A stretch of 64,000 nt of DNA from NCBI GenBank assembly GCA_023101885.1, contig JALPQD010000044.1:8895565-8959564 (forward strand), written 5' to 3'. Below, piece after piece: positions 44,659 to 56,370 of the stretch. A program made the position numbers and the translations under genes. Numbering within the stretch: the stretch's first letter is position 1; each line of letters begins with the position of its first letter. Under the pieces are notes generated by a model. It did not search any database, was not told the origin of the DNA, and saw nothing but the letters and a program-made list of their open reading frames with translations. The DNA is from Typhlomys cinereus. Taxonomy: Eukaryota > Chordata > Mammalia > Rodentia > Platacanthomyidae.

Positions 44659-45102
44659 TGTAGGGTCCACCACCCATGACGTGGTGTCTCTCCACCCACT
44701 CACACACTCATTCACATGATTACACAGCTCCAGGCTGCAAAGACAAAGAAAGGTACGTTCCGCCACCCACACCTCCACCTCAACCCTCCAGAGACTTGGC
44801 CATGGACGGGGACTTTGTCAGAGCAAAATCTCTGTTTATTGGGGGTAACAAAACAGCTTATATAGACAAAAGGACCACAAGGCACCAAACGGGCAGCCAA
44901 TTGTGTCAAAGGTCAACACAACCTTCAGGTTCCAGTGGTCAAGCCCAATGTAACTCAGCACAGAAGACAGGTCAATACCTGAAAGCCAATTAGGGTTCTC
45001 TGTAATGTGATCAGGGTTATGCCCAGGACACTAGCCCTCAGTGCCATCTTCAGTCCGATGAACTTGGCCATGTCCTGAGGCAAATCTTGGGCGGGCCCAA
45101 CA
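44659..45102 (-). repeat. ERV2 5' LTR (minus-strand sense)
   Basis: It is 444 bp and ungapped against 39822-40265. TATA box: plus-strand CTTATATAGA at 44857-44866. Poly(A) signal: plus-strand TTTATT at 44835-44840. The end CCCAACA is followed by ATACAG, the target duplication. Confidence 0.93.
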
Positions 45103-45108
45103 ATACAG

Positions 45109-45490
45109 GACCAGACAGGACCAGGCAGAGGCAGGACTAGACATTATGATACAGGAACAGACAGGACCTTACAGCTCTAGAATGGGACAGACAAAACCTG
45201 ACATGTCTGGAAAGAGCTGAACCGGACTGGACAGGATTGTACAGAGCCAGACAGGACCTGAAAGGACAGAAAGAGCCAGACAGAACCAGACAAGACTAGG
45301 TAGGACCCAACTGAATCTGATATGTCTGTATAGGAATGGGGAGGACTGGACCAATCCAGACAGCATTGGACATGACAAGATAGAGACAGACAGGACTGGA
45401 CATGAGAAGACAGACCCAGAGAGGATAGACAGAACTAGACAGGACCTGAGAGAGTGAGAAATGAATTGATAGAAAGAGGCAGGACAAGGC
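45109..45490. repeat. Decamer satellite (ACAGGACCAG)n, block 3
   Basis: This is the last and most degenerate block, between ERV2 and the reversed old L1. The units GACCAGACAGG and GGACTGGACA persist. It fades out at AGGCAGGACAAGGCATAGG. Confidence 0.88.
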
Positions 45491-45493
45491 ATA

Positions 45494-46566
45494 GGAATTA
45501 ATTTTTGTGCATGGTGCATGGTGACAAGTATGGGTCCACTGCATGTGGATATCCAGTTTTGCCAGCACCATTTGTTGAAGATGCTGTTCTTTTCCACAGG
45601 ATTTTTTGGGCCTTTGTCAACAACCAAATGGCAGCAATTGTGTGGGATTATATCTGGGTTTTCAACCTTATCCATGGATCTAGATGTATATTTTGGAGCT
45701 GGTATCAGGCTGTTTTTATTACTATGGATTTGTAGTATAGAGTAAGGTTTGGTATAGTGATACTTCCAGCAGTGTTTTTGTTACTCAGGATTGCATTTGC
45801 TATCCTGGGTCTTTTGTGCTTCCATATAAATTTTGAGATTGTTTGGTCAATTTCTTCAAAGAATTACTTGGGGATTTTGATTGGTATAGCATTGAATCAA
45901 TACATTGCTTTTAGTAGGATAGTCATTTTTATGATAATGATTCTGCTGATCCAGGAACCTTCTGGTGTCTTCCCTAATTTCTTTCTTTAGAGTTTTAGAG
46001 TTTTCAATATAAAGGTCTCTCACTTCTCTAACCAAGGTATTTCATTTTTTTAGGGGCTATAGTAAGTGAGATTGCGTCCCTTAGGACTTTTTCACTTTTT
46101 TCATCCTTGGTAGATAGGAAGACCACTGATTTTTGCATGATTATTTTGTAACTTGCCACCTTGATGAACATCTGTATTAGTTCCTGGAGTTTCCTGGTGG
46201 AGTTTTTAGGATCACTCAGGTATACGGTCATGTCATCTGCAAATAAAGGATATCTCGACTTCTTCCTCTTTGATTTGGATCCCTTTTATCTCCCTCTCTT
46301 GTCTTATGGCTCCAACTATGAATACAGGTACAATATTGAATAGAAGTGGTGAGAGTGGACAGCCTTGTTGAGTTCATGATCGAAGTGGGAATACTTCAAG
46401 TTTTTCCCATTGAGTATAATCCTTGCTGTTGACTTGTATAGAGCTTTTATTTTGTTGATAAAGGTTCCTTCCATTCCAACTGTCTCTAGGGTTTTGAGCA
46501 TAAAAGACTGTTGATAAAAGCTTTTTCTGCATCAATAGAAATTATTATGTGGTCTTGAATTTTGGA
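45494..46566 (-). pseudogene. Old L1 ORF2, RT/C-terminal part
   Basis: Reverse-strand ORF2 spans the equivalent of the FADD region (plus strand GTCATGTCATCTGCAAATAAAGG at about 46226) to the region after RT. The small frames 46028-46231 and 46316-46501 show '[19 protein letters not shown]' and '[18 protein letters not shown]' type sequence. There are many stops. Confidence 0.85.
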
Positions 46567-47623
46567 CTGGTTTTGATATTTTTTATACATTTTTATTATT
46601 ATTTCAGCTCATACAAACTTAATAGGTACACCGGTTCCCTCCCTCCCTCCTCCTCCCCTCGAACCCCCTGCTCCCCCTCCCCTCACCCTTCCCTCCCCAT
46701 CCCCCAGTGCCTCCCCTCCCCCAATTCCCAGAGAGTCCTTTCTTGTGCATGCCTGACTCTCCTCTAGGCCCTCCTCTCTGATGACATACAAGGACCCAGT
46801 GGCATTTCCCTGAACCCTCTCCCGTGTTCCCCTTAAGCATAGGAACACTACTGTGGCTGCCAATCCCTTGCCTCCAAGGATCTTGGTGCCTTTAGCAGAT
46901 GCTAGACTTTGTGAGGTCAATAGTGTGTTGGACATTGCGCAGGGCATGCAAAGCCCTATTATGATTGCTTTGGCCCTAACTAGCGTGGAGAATCTTGCAA
47001 ATCATTGCTCCTCCCATCCTTTTGCTCTTACAATCTTACCGCCCCCTCTTCCGCAAATGTCCCTGAGCTTCAGGATGGAGGGAGATTAGGCTGGCCTAGT
47101 TCTATGTGGTTGATATAGAGAGTCTTTGAAGTACTGGATTGTGGTTTGTTGATTTTCTTTTGCAGTTTTGCTGCTCCTGCAATGCCCTTCATTCCTTCCT
47201 AATGGGCACTGTATGTCACCCCCTGGTCAGAGACAGAAAGCTGTTAAACTGGAGTCTTATTATAAGAACACATTCAAGGGTAGATGTAATAAAAGTAGGA
47301 AACCTCGGTGAAGGAGGTTCACCCATTTGCAAAATGATCTCTTTTTATCTGCCAGACTATATGCCCTCGCCTTCTGGTGAGATCATACTCCCTCAGTTGA
47401 ACATGATCAGGAAGGAACGTCTGTGAACTTAATCAGGTGTCACATTACTTACTTGCAGTCCTTGATGGAGGCCTATTTTCTCTGCTGTAACATGGTCCCC
47501 TCTCTCCTTGTGTCTGGTGTGGCCCTCCAACCCCATCCCTCCTGTTCATAATCCTTGCAATTATTTACTGTATTACATAGGTTTACCATTGAGTGTCTCA
47601 ATGTGGGCTGGGTGAGTTTGATA
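46567..47623 (-). other. Reversed L1 3' UTR
   Basis: The complement carries the family's AATAATAATAAAAATG end, purine tract, GGGGCGGTAAGATTG motif and TGTTACAGCAGAGAAAATAGG. A 112-codon frame (46947 to 46609) occupies the same position as the 111-codon frame at 11455-11790 and has a very similar predicted sequence. Confidence 0.88.
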
Positions 47624-50600
47624 CTAGGAGCCACCTATTAGGGAGTACATATGGCGCTCAATTTTCTGGGTTTGGGATACTTCACTCAATATAATTGTTT
47701 CGACATCCATTTCCTGGCAAATTCCAGTAATTCATCATTCTTGATGGCTGAGTAGTACTCCATTGTATAGATGTACCACAGTTTCCTTATCCACTCGACA
47801 ACTGTTGGACATTTGGGTTGATTCCATGACTATAGTATTGTAAATAGTGCTGCTATGAACATGGTCGTGCTGGTGCTATCGAGGTGAACCTCTGCTGCAT
47901 GGGGGGTTATTCTCAAATGTGGGATAGCAGGGTCATATGGCATTTCAATCTTTAATTTCTTTAAGAATCTCCAGACGGCTCGCCAGAGTGGCTGTATGAG
48001 CCTGCATTCCCACCAGCAATGTAGGAGAGTTCCCCTCTCTCCACATCCTCTCCAGCATTTGTTGTTGTTTCTATTGTGGATTTTTGCCATCCCAACCAGG
48101 GTGAGATGATATCTCAGGGAAGTTTTGATTTGCATTTCCCTGATGGCTAAAGAAGTGGAGCATTTTTAAAGATATTTGTTAGACATTTTAATTTCATCCC
48201 TGGTAAAGTTTCTTTTAAGTTCCAGGGCCCATTTTTTAATTGGGCCATTGTTTTCCTTGGAATTTAGTTTTCTAAGTTCTTTGTGCACTCTGGACAGTAG
48301 AGCTCTATCAGATATGTGGTTATTGAAGATTTTCTCCCATTCTGTGGGTTGCCTTTGAGCTCGTGTTACAATCTCTTTATCTGAACAGAAGCTCTTTCAT
48401 TTCACAAGATCTCAACTGCTGAGAATTGGTAGCAGTGACTGTGCCATTGGATATCTCTCTTTAGGAACTGTTGGCCTAGCCCAATCAGCTCGAGGGAGTT
48501 CCCTATCCTTTCAACTATGGTTTTTATAGTCTCTGGCCTCATATCAAGGTCCTTGATCCATTTGGAATAAAGTCTTGTACATGGTGACATGTACGGGTCC
48601 AGCTTTAATCTTCTGCATGTGAAGATCCAGTTTTGTCAGCACCATTTGTTGAAGATGCTGTTCTTTTTCCATTGGATTCTTTGGGCCCCTTTGTCAAAGA
48701 CCAAATGGCTGTATTTTTGTGGGCTTATATCTGGGACTTCAACCCTTATCCACTGATCTGTGTCTATTTTGGAGCCAGTACCAGGCTGTTTTTATAACTA
48801 TGGATTTGTAGTATAGACTTAGATTTGGTATGGTAATACCTCCAGCTGTGTTTTTGTTACTCAGGATTGTCTTTGCTATCCTGGGTCTTTTGTGCCTTCA
48901 TATGAATTTTGAGATTGTTTGGTCAACTTCTTTGAAGAATTGCTTTGGGATTTTAATTGGTATAGCATTGAATTTGTATATTGCGTTTGGTAGGATGGTC
49001 ATTTTTACGATGTTGATTCTGCCAATCCAGGAACACGGGAGGTCTTTCCACCTTCTGGTGTCTTCTGCTATTTCTTTCTTTAGGGTTTTAAAGTTTTCAT
49101 TGTAAAGGTCTTTTACCTCCTTGGTTAGGTTTATACCAAGTTATTTCATTTTTTTAGGGGCTATAGTAAATGGGATTGTTTCTTTCAAGGCTTTTTCACT
49201 TCTTTCATTCTGGGCATATAGGAAGGCCTCTGATTTTTGCACATTTATTTTGTATCCTGCCACCCTGCTGAACTTCTCAATTAGTTCCAGGAGCTTCCTG
49301 GTGGAGTTTTTGGGATCCCTCAGGTATAAGATCATGTCATCTGCAAATAGGGATAGCTTGACTTCTTCCTTGCCGATTTGAATCCCACTTATGCCCCTTT
49401 CTTGTCTTATGGCTTCAGTTAAGATTTCAAGTACAATATTGAATAGAAGTGGTGAGGGAGGACAGCCTTGTCTAGTTCCTGATCGAAGTGGGAATGCTTC
49501 CAATTGTTCCCCATTGAGCATAATCCTTGCTGTGGGCTTGTTTTATACAACTTTTATTATATTGATAAAGGTTCCTTCCATTCCTACTGTCTCTAGCGTT
49601 TTGATCATAAAAGGCTATTGGATCTTGTCAAAAAGCTTTTTCTGCATCTATTGAGAGTATCATATGGCCTTGGACTTTGCACTTTTTTACATGATGAATG
49701 ACATTTATTGATGTGCGTATGTTGAACCAACCTTGTGTGCCTAGGATAAAGCCTACTTGATCCCCATGAATGATCTTTTTAATATGTTTTCGAATCCGAT
49801 TTGCTAAGACTTTGTTGAGAATCTTTGCTTCTGTGTTCATCAGAGAGATCAGCCTATAGTTTTCTTTTTCAAGTGCATCTTTATTAGATTTGGGGATTAA
49901 AACGATATTAGCTTCATAGATGGAATTTGGTAGTGTTCCTTCCTTTGCTATTTGGTGGAAGAGTTTAAGGATTATTGGTGTTATTAACTCCTTAAATGTC
50001 TGGTAGAACTCTGTGCTTAATACATCTGGTCCAGGACATTTTTTGGTGGGAAGATTCGAGATTACTTCCTCAATTTCCTTATATGTTATAGGACTATTTA
50101 AATAATTTACAACTTCCTGATTCAATGTAGGTAAGATGTGTTTACTTAGAAATTCATCCATCTCTTTTGTGTTGTCAAACTTCACAGAGTGTAAGTTTTT
50201 GAAATATGATGTTATAATTCTCTAGATTTCTTGAGTATCAGTAGCGATAACTACATGTTCATTTCTGATTTTGTTAATTTGGGTTTTCTCTCTCTTGCTT
50301 TTGGTTAATTTAGGTAGGGGTGTATCAATCTTATTGATTTTTTCAAAGAACCAGCTTTTTAATCTCGATTTCAGATATTTCTTCCCTTATTTTGCTAATC
50401 TCCTTTCTTCTACTACTTTTGGGATCAGATTGCTCTAGTTTCTCTATAGCTTTAAGCTGCATTGTTAAGTTGTTTATTTCTGATATTTCCATTTTTTTGA
50501 TGTAGGCATTAAGATCTATGAACTTCCCTCTTAGGACAGCTTTCATTGTGTCCCAGAGATTTTGGTAAGTTGTATTTTCATTATCGTTCACTTTCAGGAA

Positions 50601-51414
50601 ATCTTGAATTTCCTTTTTAATTTCTTCCTGAATCCAGTTCTCATTCAGCATCATATTGTTAAGTTTCCAGGGGTTAGTGTATTTTCTCTTGTTTGTTGTG
50701 TTGTGGATGTCCAGCTTTAGGCTGTGGTGGTCTGATAGGGCACAGGTTAGAATTTCAACTTTTTTGTATATGTGTAGATTCGTTTTGTGGCCCAGTATGT
50801 GATCTATTTTGGAGAAAGTTCCGTGTGCTGCTGAGAAAAATGTGTATTCTTTGGTGCGTGGGTGAAAAGTTCGATAGAGATCTGTGAGGTCCATTTCTTT
50901 CAGGGTTTGATTAAGTTCCAAAGTGTCTCTGTTAAGCTTTTGACCTGTTGATCTATCCCATGTAGAGAGGGCGGTGTTGAAGTCCCCAAGAATTATTGTT
51001 TGGGGGTTGATTTCTTGCTTTAGACGCGGTAGGGTTTTCTTAATGAATGTGGAGGGGCCCGTATTGGGTGCATATATGTTCAGTATTGTGAAGTCTTCCT
51101 GGTGAATTGTACCTGTGACTAAAATGTAGTATCCATCCGTGTCTCTTATAATTTCCTTTGGTTTGAAGTCCACTTTGTCTGATAGCATAATGGCTACACC
51201 TGTCTCTTTTCTGCTTCCATTAGCTTGTAGAATTGTTGACCAGCCTTTCATTTTTAGGGCATGCCTATCTATTGTGGTGAGATGGGTTTCCTGCAGGCAG
51301 CAGATTGTTGGATTGTGATTTTTAATCCAAATTTGTAATCTGTGTCTTGATCGGTGAGTTAATTCCATTAACATTTAGTGTTATAATGGAGAAACTATTT
51401 TTAATTCCAGACAT
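47624..51414 (-). pseudogene. Reversed L1 ORF2, broken but with long frames
   Basis: Start 51414, stop TAG at 47626-47624. The 343-codon frame 51374-50343 holds the whole endonuclease region ([23 protein letters not shown]). The RT is in frames 50185-49628 (CPGPD) and 49521-49141 ([16 protein letters not shown]). The C-terminal cysteine-rich domain is at 48135-47830. Shifts occur near 50340, 49630, 49140 and 48400, and a stop near 50225. Confidence 0.92.
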
Positions 51415-51464
51415 TTATTATGTTTAGTAGTTTTTATAAGTATATTGCTTCGCTTTTAATGGTG

Positions 51465-52523
51465 TTATACTTGCCTTCTGTTCTCCTGGATATGCCTGTT
51501 TTTTTCTTCATGCTTGAGTATCATTTCTAGCATTTTTTGAAGGCCTGGTTTGGTGGACATGTATCCCTTCAAGTTGTCTTTGTGCTGGAAGATTTTTCTT
51601 TCTCGCTCGATCATGACAGATAGTTTTGCAGGGTAAATCAGCCTGGGTTGACATTTTTGCTCATTCAGTACTTGAAGTATGTCTCTCCAAGCTCTTCTTG
51701 CTTTTACTGTTTCGACTGAGAAGTCATTTGTTATTTTAATAGGTTTACCTTTAAAAGTGACTTGTTTTTTCTCCCTTGAAGCTCTCAGCACCAGTTCTTT
51801 ATAGTGAATGTGGAGTGTTTTAACTATTATTTGCCGTGGTGAGCTTCTGTTTTGGTCATATCTGTTTGGGGTGCAGAATGCCTCTTGTATATGTATGGGC
51901 CTCTCTTTTGTTAGATGAGGAAAGTTTGCCCTGATGATCGTTTGAAAAATTTCCTCAGGGGTGGTATTTTGAGATTCTTGCTCTGGTATTCCATGAATAT
52001 GCATGTTATGCTTCTTCAGGGTGTCCCATATCTCTTGGATATTTCTCTTAAGTATCTTTTTGGCTTTAACAACCTCTTCCATTGAGCTGGTTAATATTCC
52101 CACTTTATCTTCAAGGTCTGAAATTCTGTTTTCTGCTTTGTTAGTTCTGCTGATAAGACTCTCTGTGGAGTTCTAGGTTGAAGATAACTTGTCTTTTAGC
52201 TCAGTTTAAAACTCTGCTTGAGTCTGTTTTAACTGCTCTATGCCACTTTTTGTTTCTTGCACTGTTTTTCTCAACTCCTCCAAGTGTCTGTTGTGTTCCT
52301 CTTCAAAGCGATTGATTCGATTATGTAATTCCTCCCTGATTTCCTCTTTCATAGTATTGAACATGGTAATGCTCATATTTTGAAAAGTCGTTATCCTGGG
52401 TCAGGCTTTCTTGGCCATTTTCGGGGTTTGTTGGTTGGAGTTAACATTATGGATTAATTCCTTCATTGGGAGATTTGTTTACCTGGTGTTGTTTCATGGA
52501 TTTGCCCTTTGCCTTTGGATTGC
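51465..52523 (-). pseudogene. Reversed L1 ORF1, broken
   Basis: The C-terminal 212 codons (52103-51465) are open: end of the coiled coil, RRM, ARRAWRDI and YPAKLSVM. Upstream the coiled coil carries a TAG near 52173 and small deletions, and the start codon is lost (plus strand GGATTG where other copies have GGCATTG). Confidence 0.9.
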
Positions 52524-52527
52524 GTTT

Positions 52528-52655
52528 TTTTTTCCTTTATTCCCATGTGCAATCAGTGTGCGTTGTGTGGTGTTGTGTGTTGTGGTGTGTGTGTGTGTGT
52601 GTGTGTGGTGTGTGTGTGTGTCGAGAACCATTGGGTGGGGATAGGGGATTTTTTG
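52528..52655. repeat. TG-rich filler between the two reversed L1s
   Basis: About 130 bp without L1 similarity: a T9 run, (TG)n-rich DNA at about 52565-52622, then CGAGAACCATTGGGTGGGG. The reverse complement of the last part resembles the CA-rich 3' end of the SINE family, so this may be a SINE remnant. That is a weak match. Confidence 0.55.
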
Positions 52656-54384
52656 GGTTTTGCATTTTTATCTTCTGTTTTTTTGAATTGCCAGGTTTTG
52701 CTAGGATGTTTGTTTGTTGAGAATCTTTGCCACCGTGTGTCATCCTCAAAGAGATTGGGCCTATTACTTTTCTTTTTACACGGAGTAGTATCTTTATTAG
52801 GTTGTTTGGATCTTAGGATATGATTTTTAGAATGATATTAGCTTCATAGAAAGAATTTGGAAGTGTTCCTTTGCTATTTGATGGAACAGTTTAAGGAGTA
52901 TTGCTGTTAACTCTTCCTTAAATGTCTGGTAGAATTCTGTGCTGAATCCATCTGGTCCAGGACAACATATATTTGGTGGGAAGATTCTAGATTACTTCAT
53001 TGACTTCCTCATATGTTATAGGACTATTTAAATAATTTAAAACTTCCTGATTCTATTTAGGTAAGTCATGCTTACTTAAAAACTCATCACTTTCTTTTGT
53101 GGTTATCATATTTCATGGAGTATAAGTTTTTGAAATATGACCTTATAATTCTCTGAATTCCTTGGATATCAGTTGTGATAGCTCCATTTTCATCTCTAAT
53201 TTTGCTAATTTGGGTTTTCTCTCTCTTGATTTTGGTTAATTTAGCTATGGGTGCATCAATCTCATTGATTTTTTCAAAGAACCAGCTTTTTGACTGGTTG
53301 ATTCTTTGCATTGTTTTCCTTATCCCAATTTCAGATATTTCTCCCCTGCTTTTGCTGATCTCCTTTCTTCTACTGCTTTTGGGATTGGATTGTTCTTGTG
53401 TCTCTAAAGCTTTAAGCTGCATTTTAAGTTATTTATTTGTGATGTTTTTATTTTTTGATATAGGCAGTAAGTGCTATAAAGTTACCTTTTAGGACAGCTT
53501 TCATTATGTCCCAGAGATTTTGATATGTTGTATTTTCATTATTATTAACTTCTAGGAAATCTTGTATTTACTTTATGATTTCTTCCTTAACCCAATTCTC
53601 ATTCAGCATCATAGTATTTAATTTCCAAGGGTTAGTGTACTTTCTACTGTTTGTTGTGTGGCAGATGCCAAGTTTTAGACCATGGTAGTTTGATAGGGTA
53701 CAGGCCAAAATTTCAACTTTCATGTATATGTGGAGATTCATTTTGTGGCCCAGTATGTGGTCTATTTTAAAGAAAATTCCATGGGCTGCTGAGAAAAAAA
53801 TTTGTATTCTTTGGTGCCTGGATGGAAAGTTTGATAGAGATCTGTAAGCTCCATTTCAGTAAGGGTTTCATTAATTTCCAATGTGTTTCTGTTAAGTTTT
53901 TGGCCTGTTGATCTATCCCACCATGAGAGAGCAGCATTGAAATCCTTGAGTATTATTGTTTTGGAGTTGATTCCTTGTTTTAGATGCTATAGTGTTTGCA
54001 TAATGAATGTGGAGGAGCCCATATTAGGTGCATATATGTTTGGTGTTGTGAAGTCTTCCTGATGAATTGCACCTGTGACTAAAACAGTATTTTTCTGGGT
54101 TTCTTACAATTTTTTTTTTTTTTTTGGTTTGAAGTCCACTTTGTCAGATAGTATAATTGTTGGCCTTCCTTGTTTCCTGGTTCCATTAGCTTGCATAATT
54201 TTAGACCAGCCTTTAATTTTAGGATGTGCCTATTTTTTGTGGTGAGATGTGTTTCATGAAGACAGCAGTTGGATGGGTTGTGATTTCTAATGCATGATTG
54301 TAATGTGTGTCTTTTGATTGATGAGTTAATTCCATTGACATTTAGTGTTATAATGGAGAAATTACTTTTAATTCCTTACACTTT
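52656..54384 (-). pseudogene. Old reversed L1 ORF2, endonuclease and linker part
   Basis: ORF2 similarity runs from the CPGPD region (about 52960) back through the linker (111-codon frame 53422-53087) and the endonuclease to the expected start near 54384, where the ATG is no longer present. It is heavily decayed, with a T-rich insertion near 54110-54125. Confidence 0.85.
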
Positions 54385-54438
54385 TTGTGTTTAGTGGCTT
54401 TCATAAATGTATTATTTAGCTTGGAGGTTTTGGTGGTA

Positions 54439-55499
54439 TTATATTTTCCTTCTGCCCTCCTGGATATGCTTGTTCTTTTCTTTAAGCTTGAGTATCTTTC
54501 ATAGCATTTTTTGAAGGCCTGGCTTGGTGGTCATGTAAGCCTTCAAGTTGTCTTTATGGTGGAAAATTTTTCTTTCACCCTCGATCATGACTGAGAGTTT
54601 TGCTGGTATATCAGCCTGGGTTGACATTTTTGCTCATTCAATACTTGAAGTACGTCTCTCCAAGATCTTCTTGCTTTTACTGTTTCCATTGAAAAGTCGT
54701 TTGTTATTTTAATAGGTTTACCTTTTAAAGTGACTTGTTTTTTCCCTTGAAGCTCTCATGCTCTTTTCTTTGTCTTGAATGTGGAGTGTTTCAACTATTA
54801 TTTGCTGTGGTGAGTTTCTATTTTGATCATATCTGTTTGAGGTGTGGAATGCCTCTTGTATTTGGATGGGCCTCTCATTCTTTAAATGAGGAAAGTACTC
54901 CTTTATGGTAATTTGAAAATTTCCCTCAGGTGTGGTATTATGGGATTCTTGCTCTGGTATTCCATGAATGTATATGTTAGGCTTCTTCAGGATGTCCCAT
55001 AACTCTCGAATATTCCTCTAAAGTATCTTTTTGGCTTTAACAACCTCTTCCATTGAGCTGGTTAATATTCCCACTTTATCTTCAAGGTCTGAAATTCTGT
55101 TTTCTGCTTTGTTAGTTCTGCTGATAAGACTCTCTGTGGAGTTCTAGGTTGAAGATAACTTGTCTTTTAGTTCTATTTTAAACTCTGCTTGAGACTATTT
55201 TAACTGCTCTATGCCTATTTTTGTTTCTTGAACTGTTTTTCTCAACTCCTCCAAGTGCTGTTGTGTTTGTGTTCAAAGTGATTGATGTGGTTATTTAACT
55301 CCTCCGGGATTTCCTCTTTCATAATATTGATCATGGTAATGATCATGCTTTGAAAGTTGATATCTTGGGCCTGGCTTTCTTGGCTATTTTCTGTGAATTT
55401 GTTCTAGTTGGAATCTATCATTATGGGGTTAATTGTTTTGGTGGGAGATTTGTTGTCTTGGATTTTGTTTCTCATGGATTTGCACTGTGACTTGGACAT
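54439..55499 (-). pseudogene. Old reversed L1 ORF1, decayed
   Basis: The start codon complement CAT is at 55497-55499 in the MSKSQCKSM-type context, and the end is near 54439. The coiled coil and RRM are recognisable, but no frame over 60 codons survives. Confidence 0.83.
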
Positions 55500-56370
55500 T
55501 GTTGTTTTATCTCTTAATACTTTCTTTCAGTTTCTGTGTGTTTTTGACTGAACTGAATTAGACAGTATTACTACACTTGAGCATCTATTACTAGTGTTTG
55601 CCTTGGAGTTGGGTACTCTTGTCTGGTATTGGTATTATTATCTAGATGAGCTATCTAGATGGACTGTTAGTACATCAATTAAGTCAGGTTTAGTAGACAA
55701 AGAATGATGATTGGTATGGTAGTGCACTTTTTAAATTTGCTTTCTTGGTAATATGTAAGGGTGAATGGTGTAGTCCCTGAAGTTGTATGGGTGTTTGGGT
55801 GGTTATATGAAAATGTCCTACAATGAATAATAATTGAGATGAACAGGATGGTAAAAAGTGTTCACTTATCTTTGAGCTGAATGTGAAGATTCTCTCCCAT
55901 GTGATGGGATGATTTTAGAGGACTTCACATGGATGGTGTTTGTCCCTTAGGGCTGTCATTGGGTTTTCTCTGGACTCTGTTCGATTCTGAGGAGCAGGGA
56001 GTCTGTCTTGATCTCAGTCTAGGGCAGAAAGGCAGAGTGGCTGGTGGGACATGCTGATCACCTGGGACCTGGGGTGTGGCCTAGAGGCTTACTTGAGTAG
56101 CAGGGAGTCTGCCCTGGTCTGGGTTTGGGGCAGAAGGATAGAGTGTCTAGAGGTGCACACAGATCACCTGGAACCTAGGGTGCAGCCTAGGTGCCTTCCC
56201 CAGTGCCAGTGCAGACTGGCTGCTGGTGGGGCATGCAGGTGACCTGGAGCCTGGTTCCTGGCCTAGGGGCCTTACCTGAAGATTGGGGAGTCTGCTATGG
56301 TCCCAGTCAGGGGCAGAAGTGTAGAGTGGCTAAAGGGGCACACAGATCACCTGGAACTTGGTTGCATATT
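55500..56370 (-). promoter_or_regulatory. Old-type L1 5' UTR with repeated units (reversed)
   Basis: The ORF1-proximal part (55500-55960) mirrors 24900-25392. Distally, three similar units each contain GGGGCAGAAG-GTAGAGTG and a GATCACCTGG box (near 56021, 56129 and 56310). This is an irregular monomer array like those of rodent L1 promoters. Function is inferred from position. Confidence 0.72.

Larger units (their letters stand above)
39822..45102 (-). mobile_element. ERV2: betaretrovirus-like, apparently non-autonomous LTR element
   Basis: Two LTRs of equal length (444 bp) lie in direct orientation with TG...CA ends when read on the minus strand. The 6-bp target duplication ATACAG is at 39816-39821 and 45103-45108. 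On the minus strand the order is 5' LTR (45102-44659), primer binding site, a short gag matrix remnant, about 4 kb of sequence without retroviral genes, a polypurine tract and the 3' LTR (40265-39822). It lies wholly within the satellite. Its primer binding site is nearly the same as that of ERV1, so the two may be related, but the LTRs do not align by eye. Confidence 0.92.
46567..52527 (-). mobile_element. Younger L1 on the minus strand, lacking most of its 5' UTR
   Basis: The poly-T/AT start (46567 on, complement of the A-tail) is followed by the reversed G-rich tract (pyrimidine-rich at about 46630-46730), 3' UTR, ORF2 (47624-51414) and ORF1 (51465-52523). L1 similarity stops at the ORF1 start, so it is 5'-truncated by a few hundred bases or rearranged with the TG-rich segment beyond. 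It was inserted into the old reversed L1. Confidence 0.9.
45494..56370 (-). mobile_element. Old L1 on the minus strand, split by a younger L1
   Basis: The old pieces are 45494-46566 (ORF2, RT to C-terminal part) and 52656-56370 (rest of ORF2, ORF1, 5' UTR). The ORF2 C-terminus, 3' UTR and poly-A are missing at the satellite junction (45490/45494). The 5' UTR type matches the old L1 at 24661. About 100 bp of ORF2 is lost between the two pieces. I could not find a clean target duplication for the younger insertion. Confidence 0.85.

Noticed and set aside
52565..52622. (TG)n tract as a regulatory or Z-DNA element
   Set aside because: It is most simply a microsatellite left at the junction of two L1s, possibly a SINE tail. 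Nothing nearby would be regulated.
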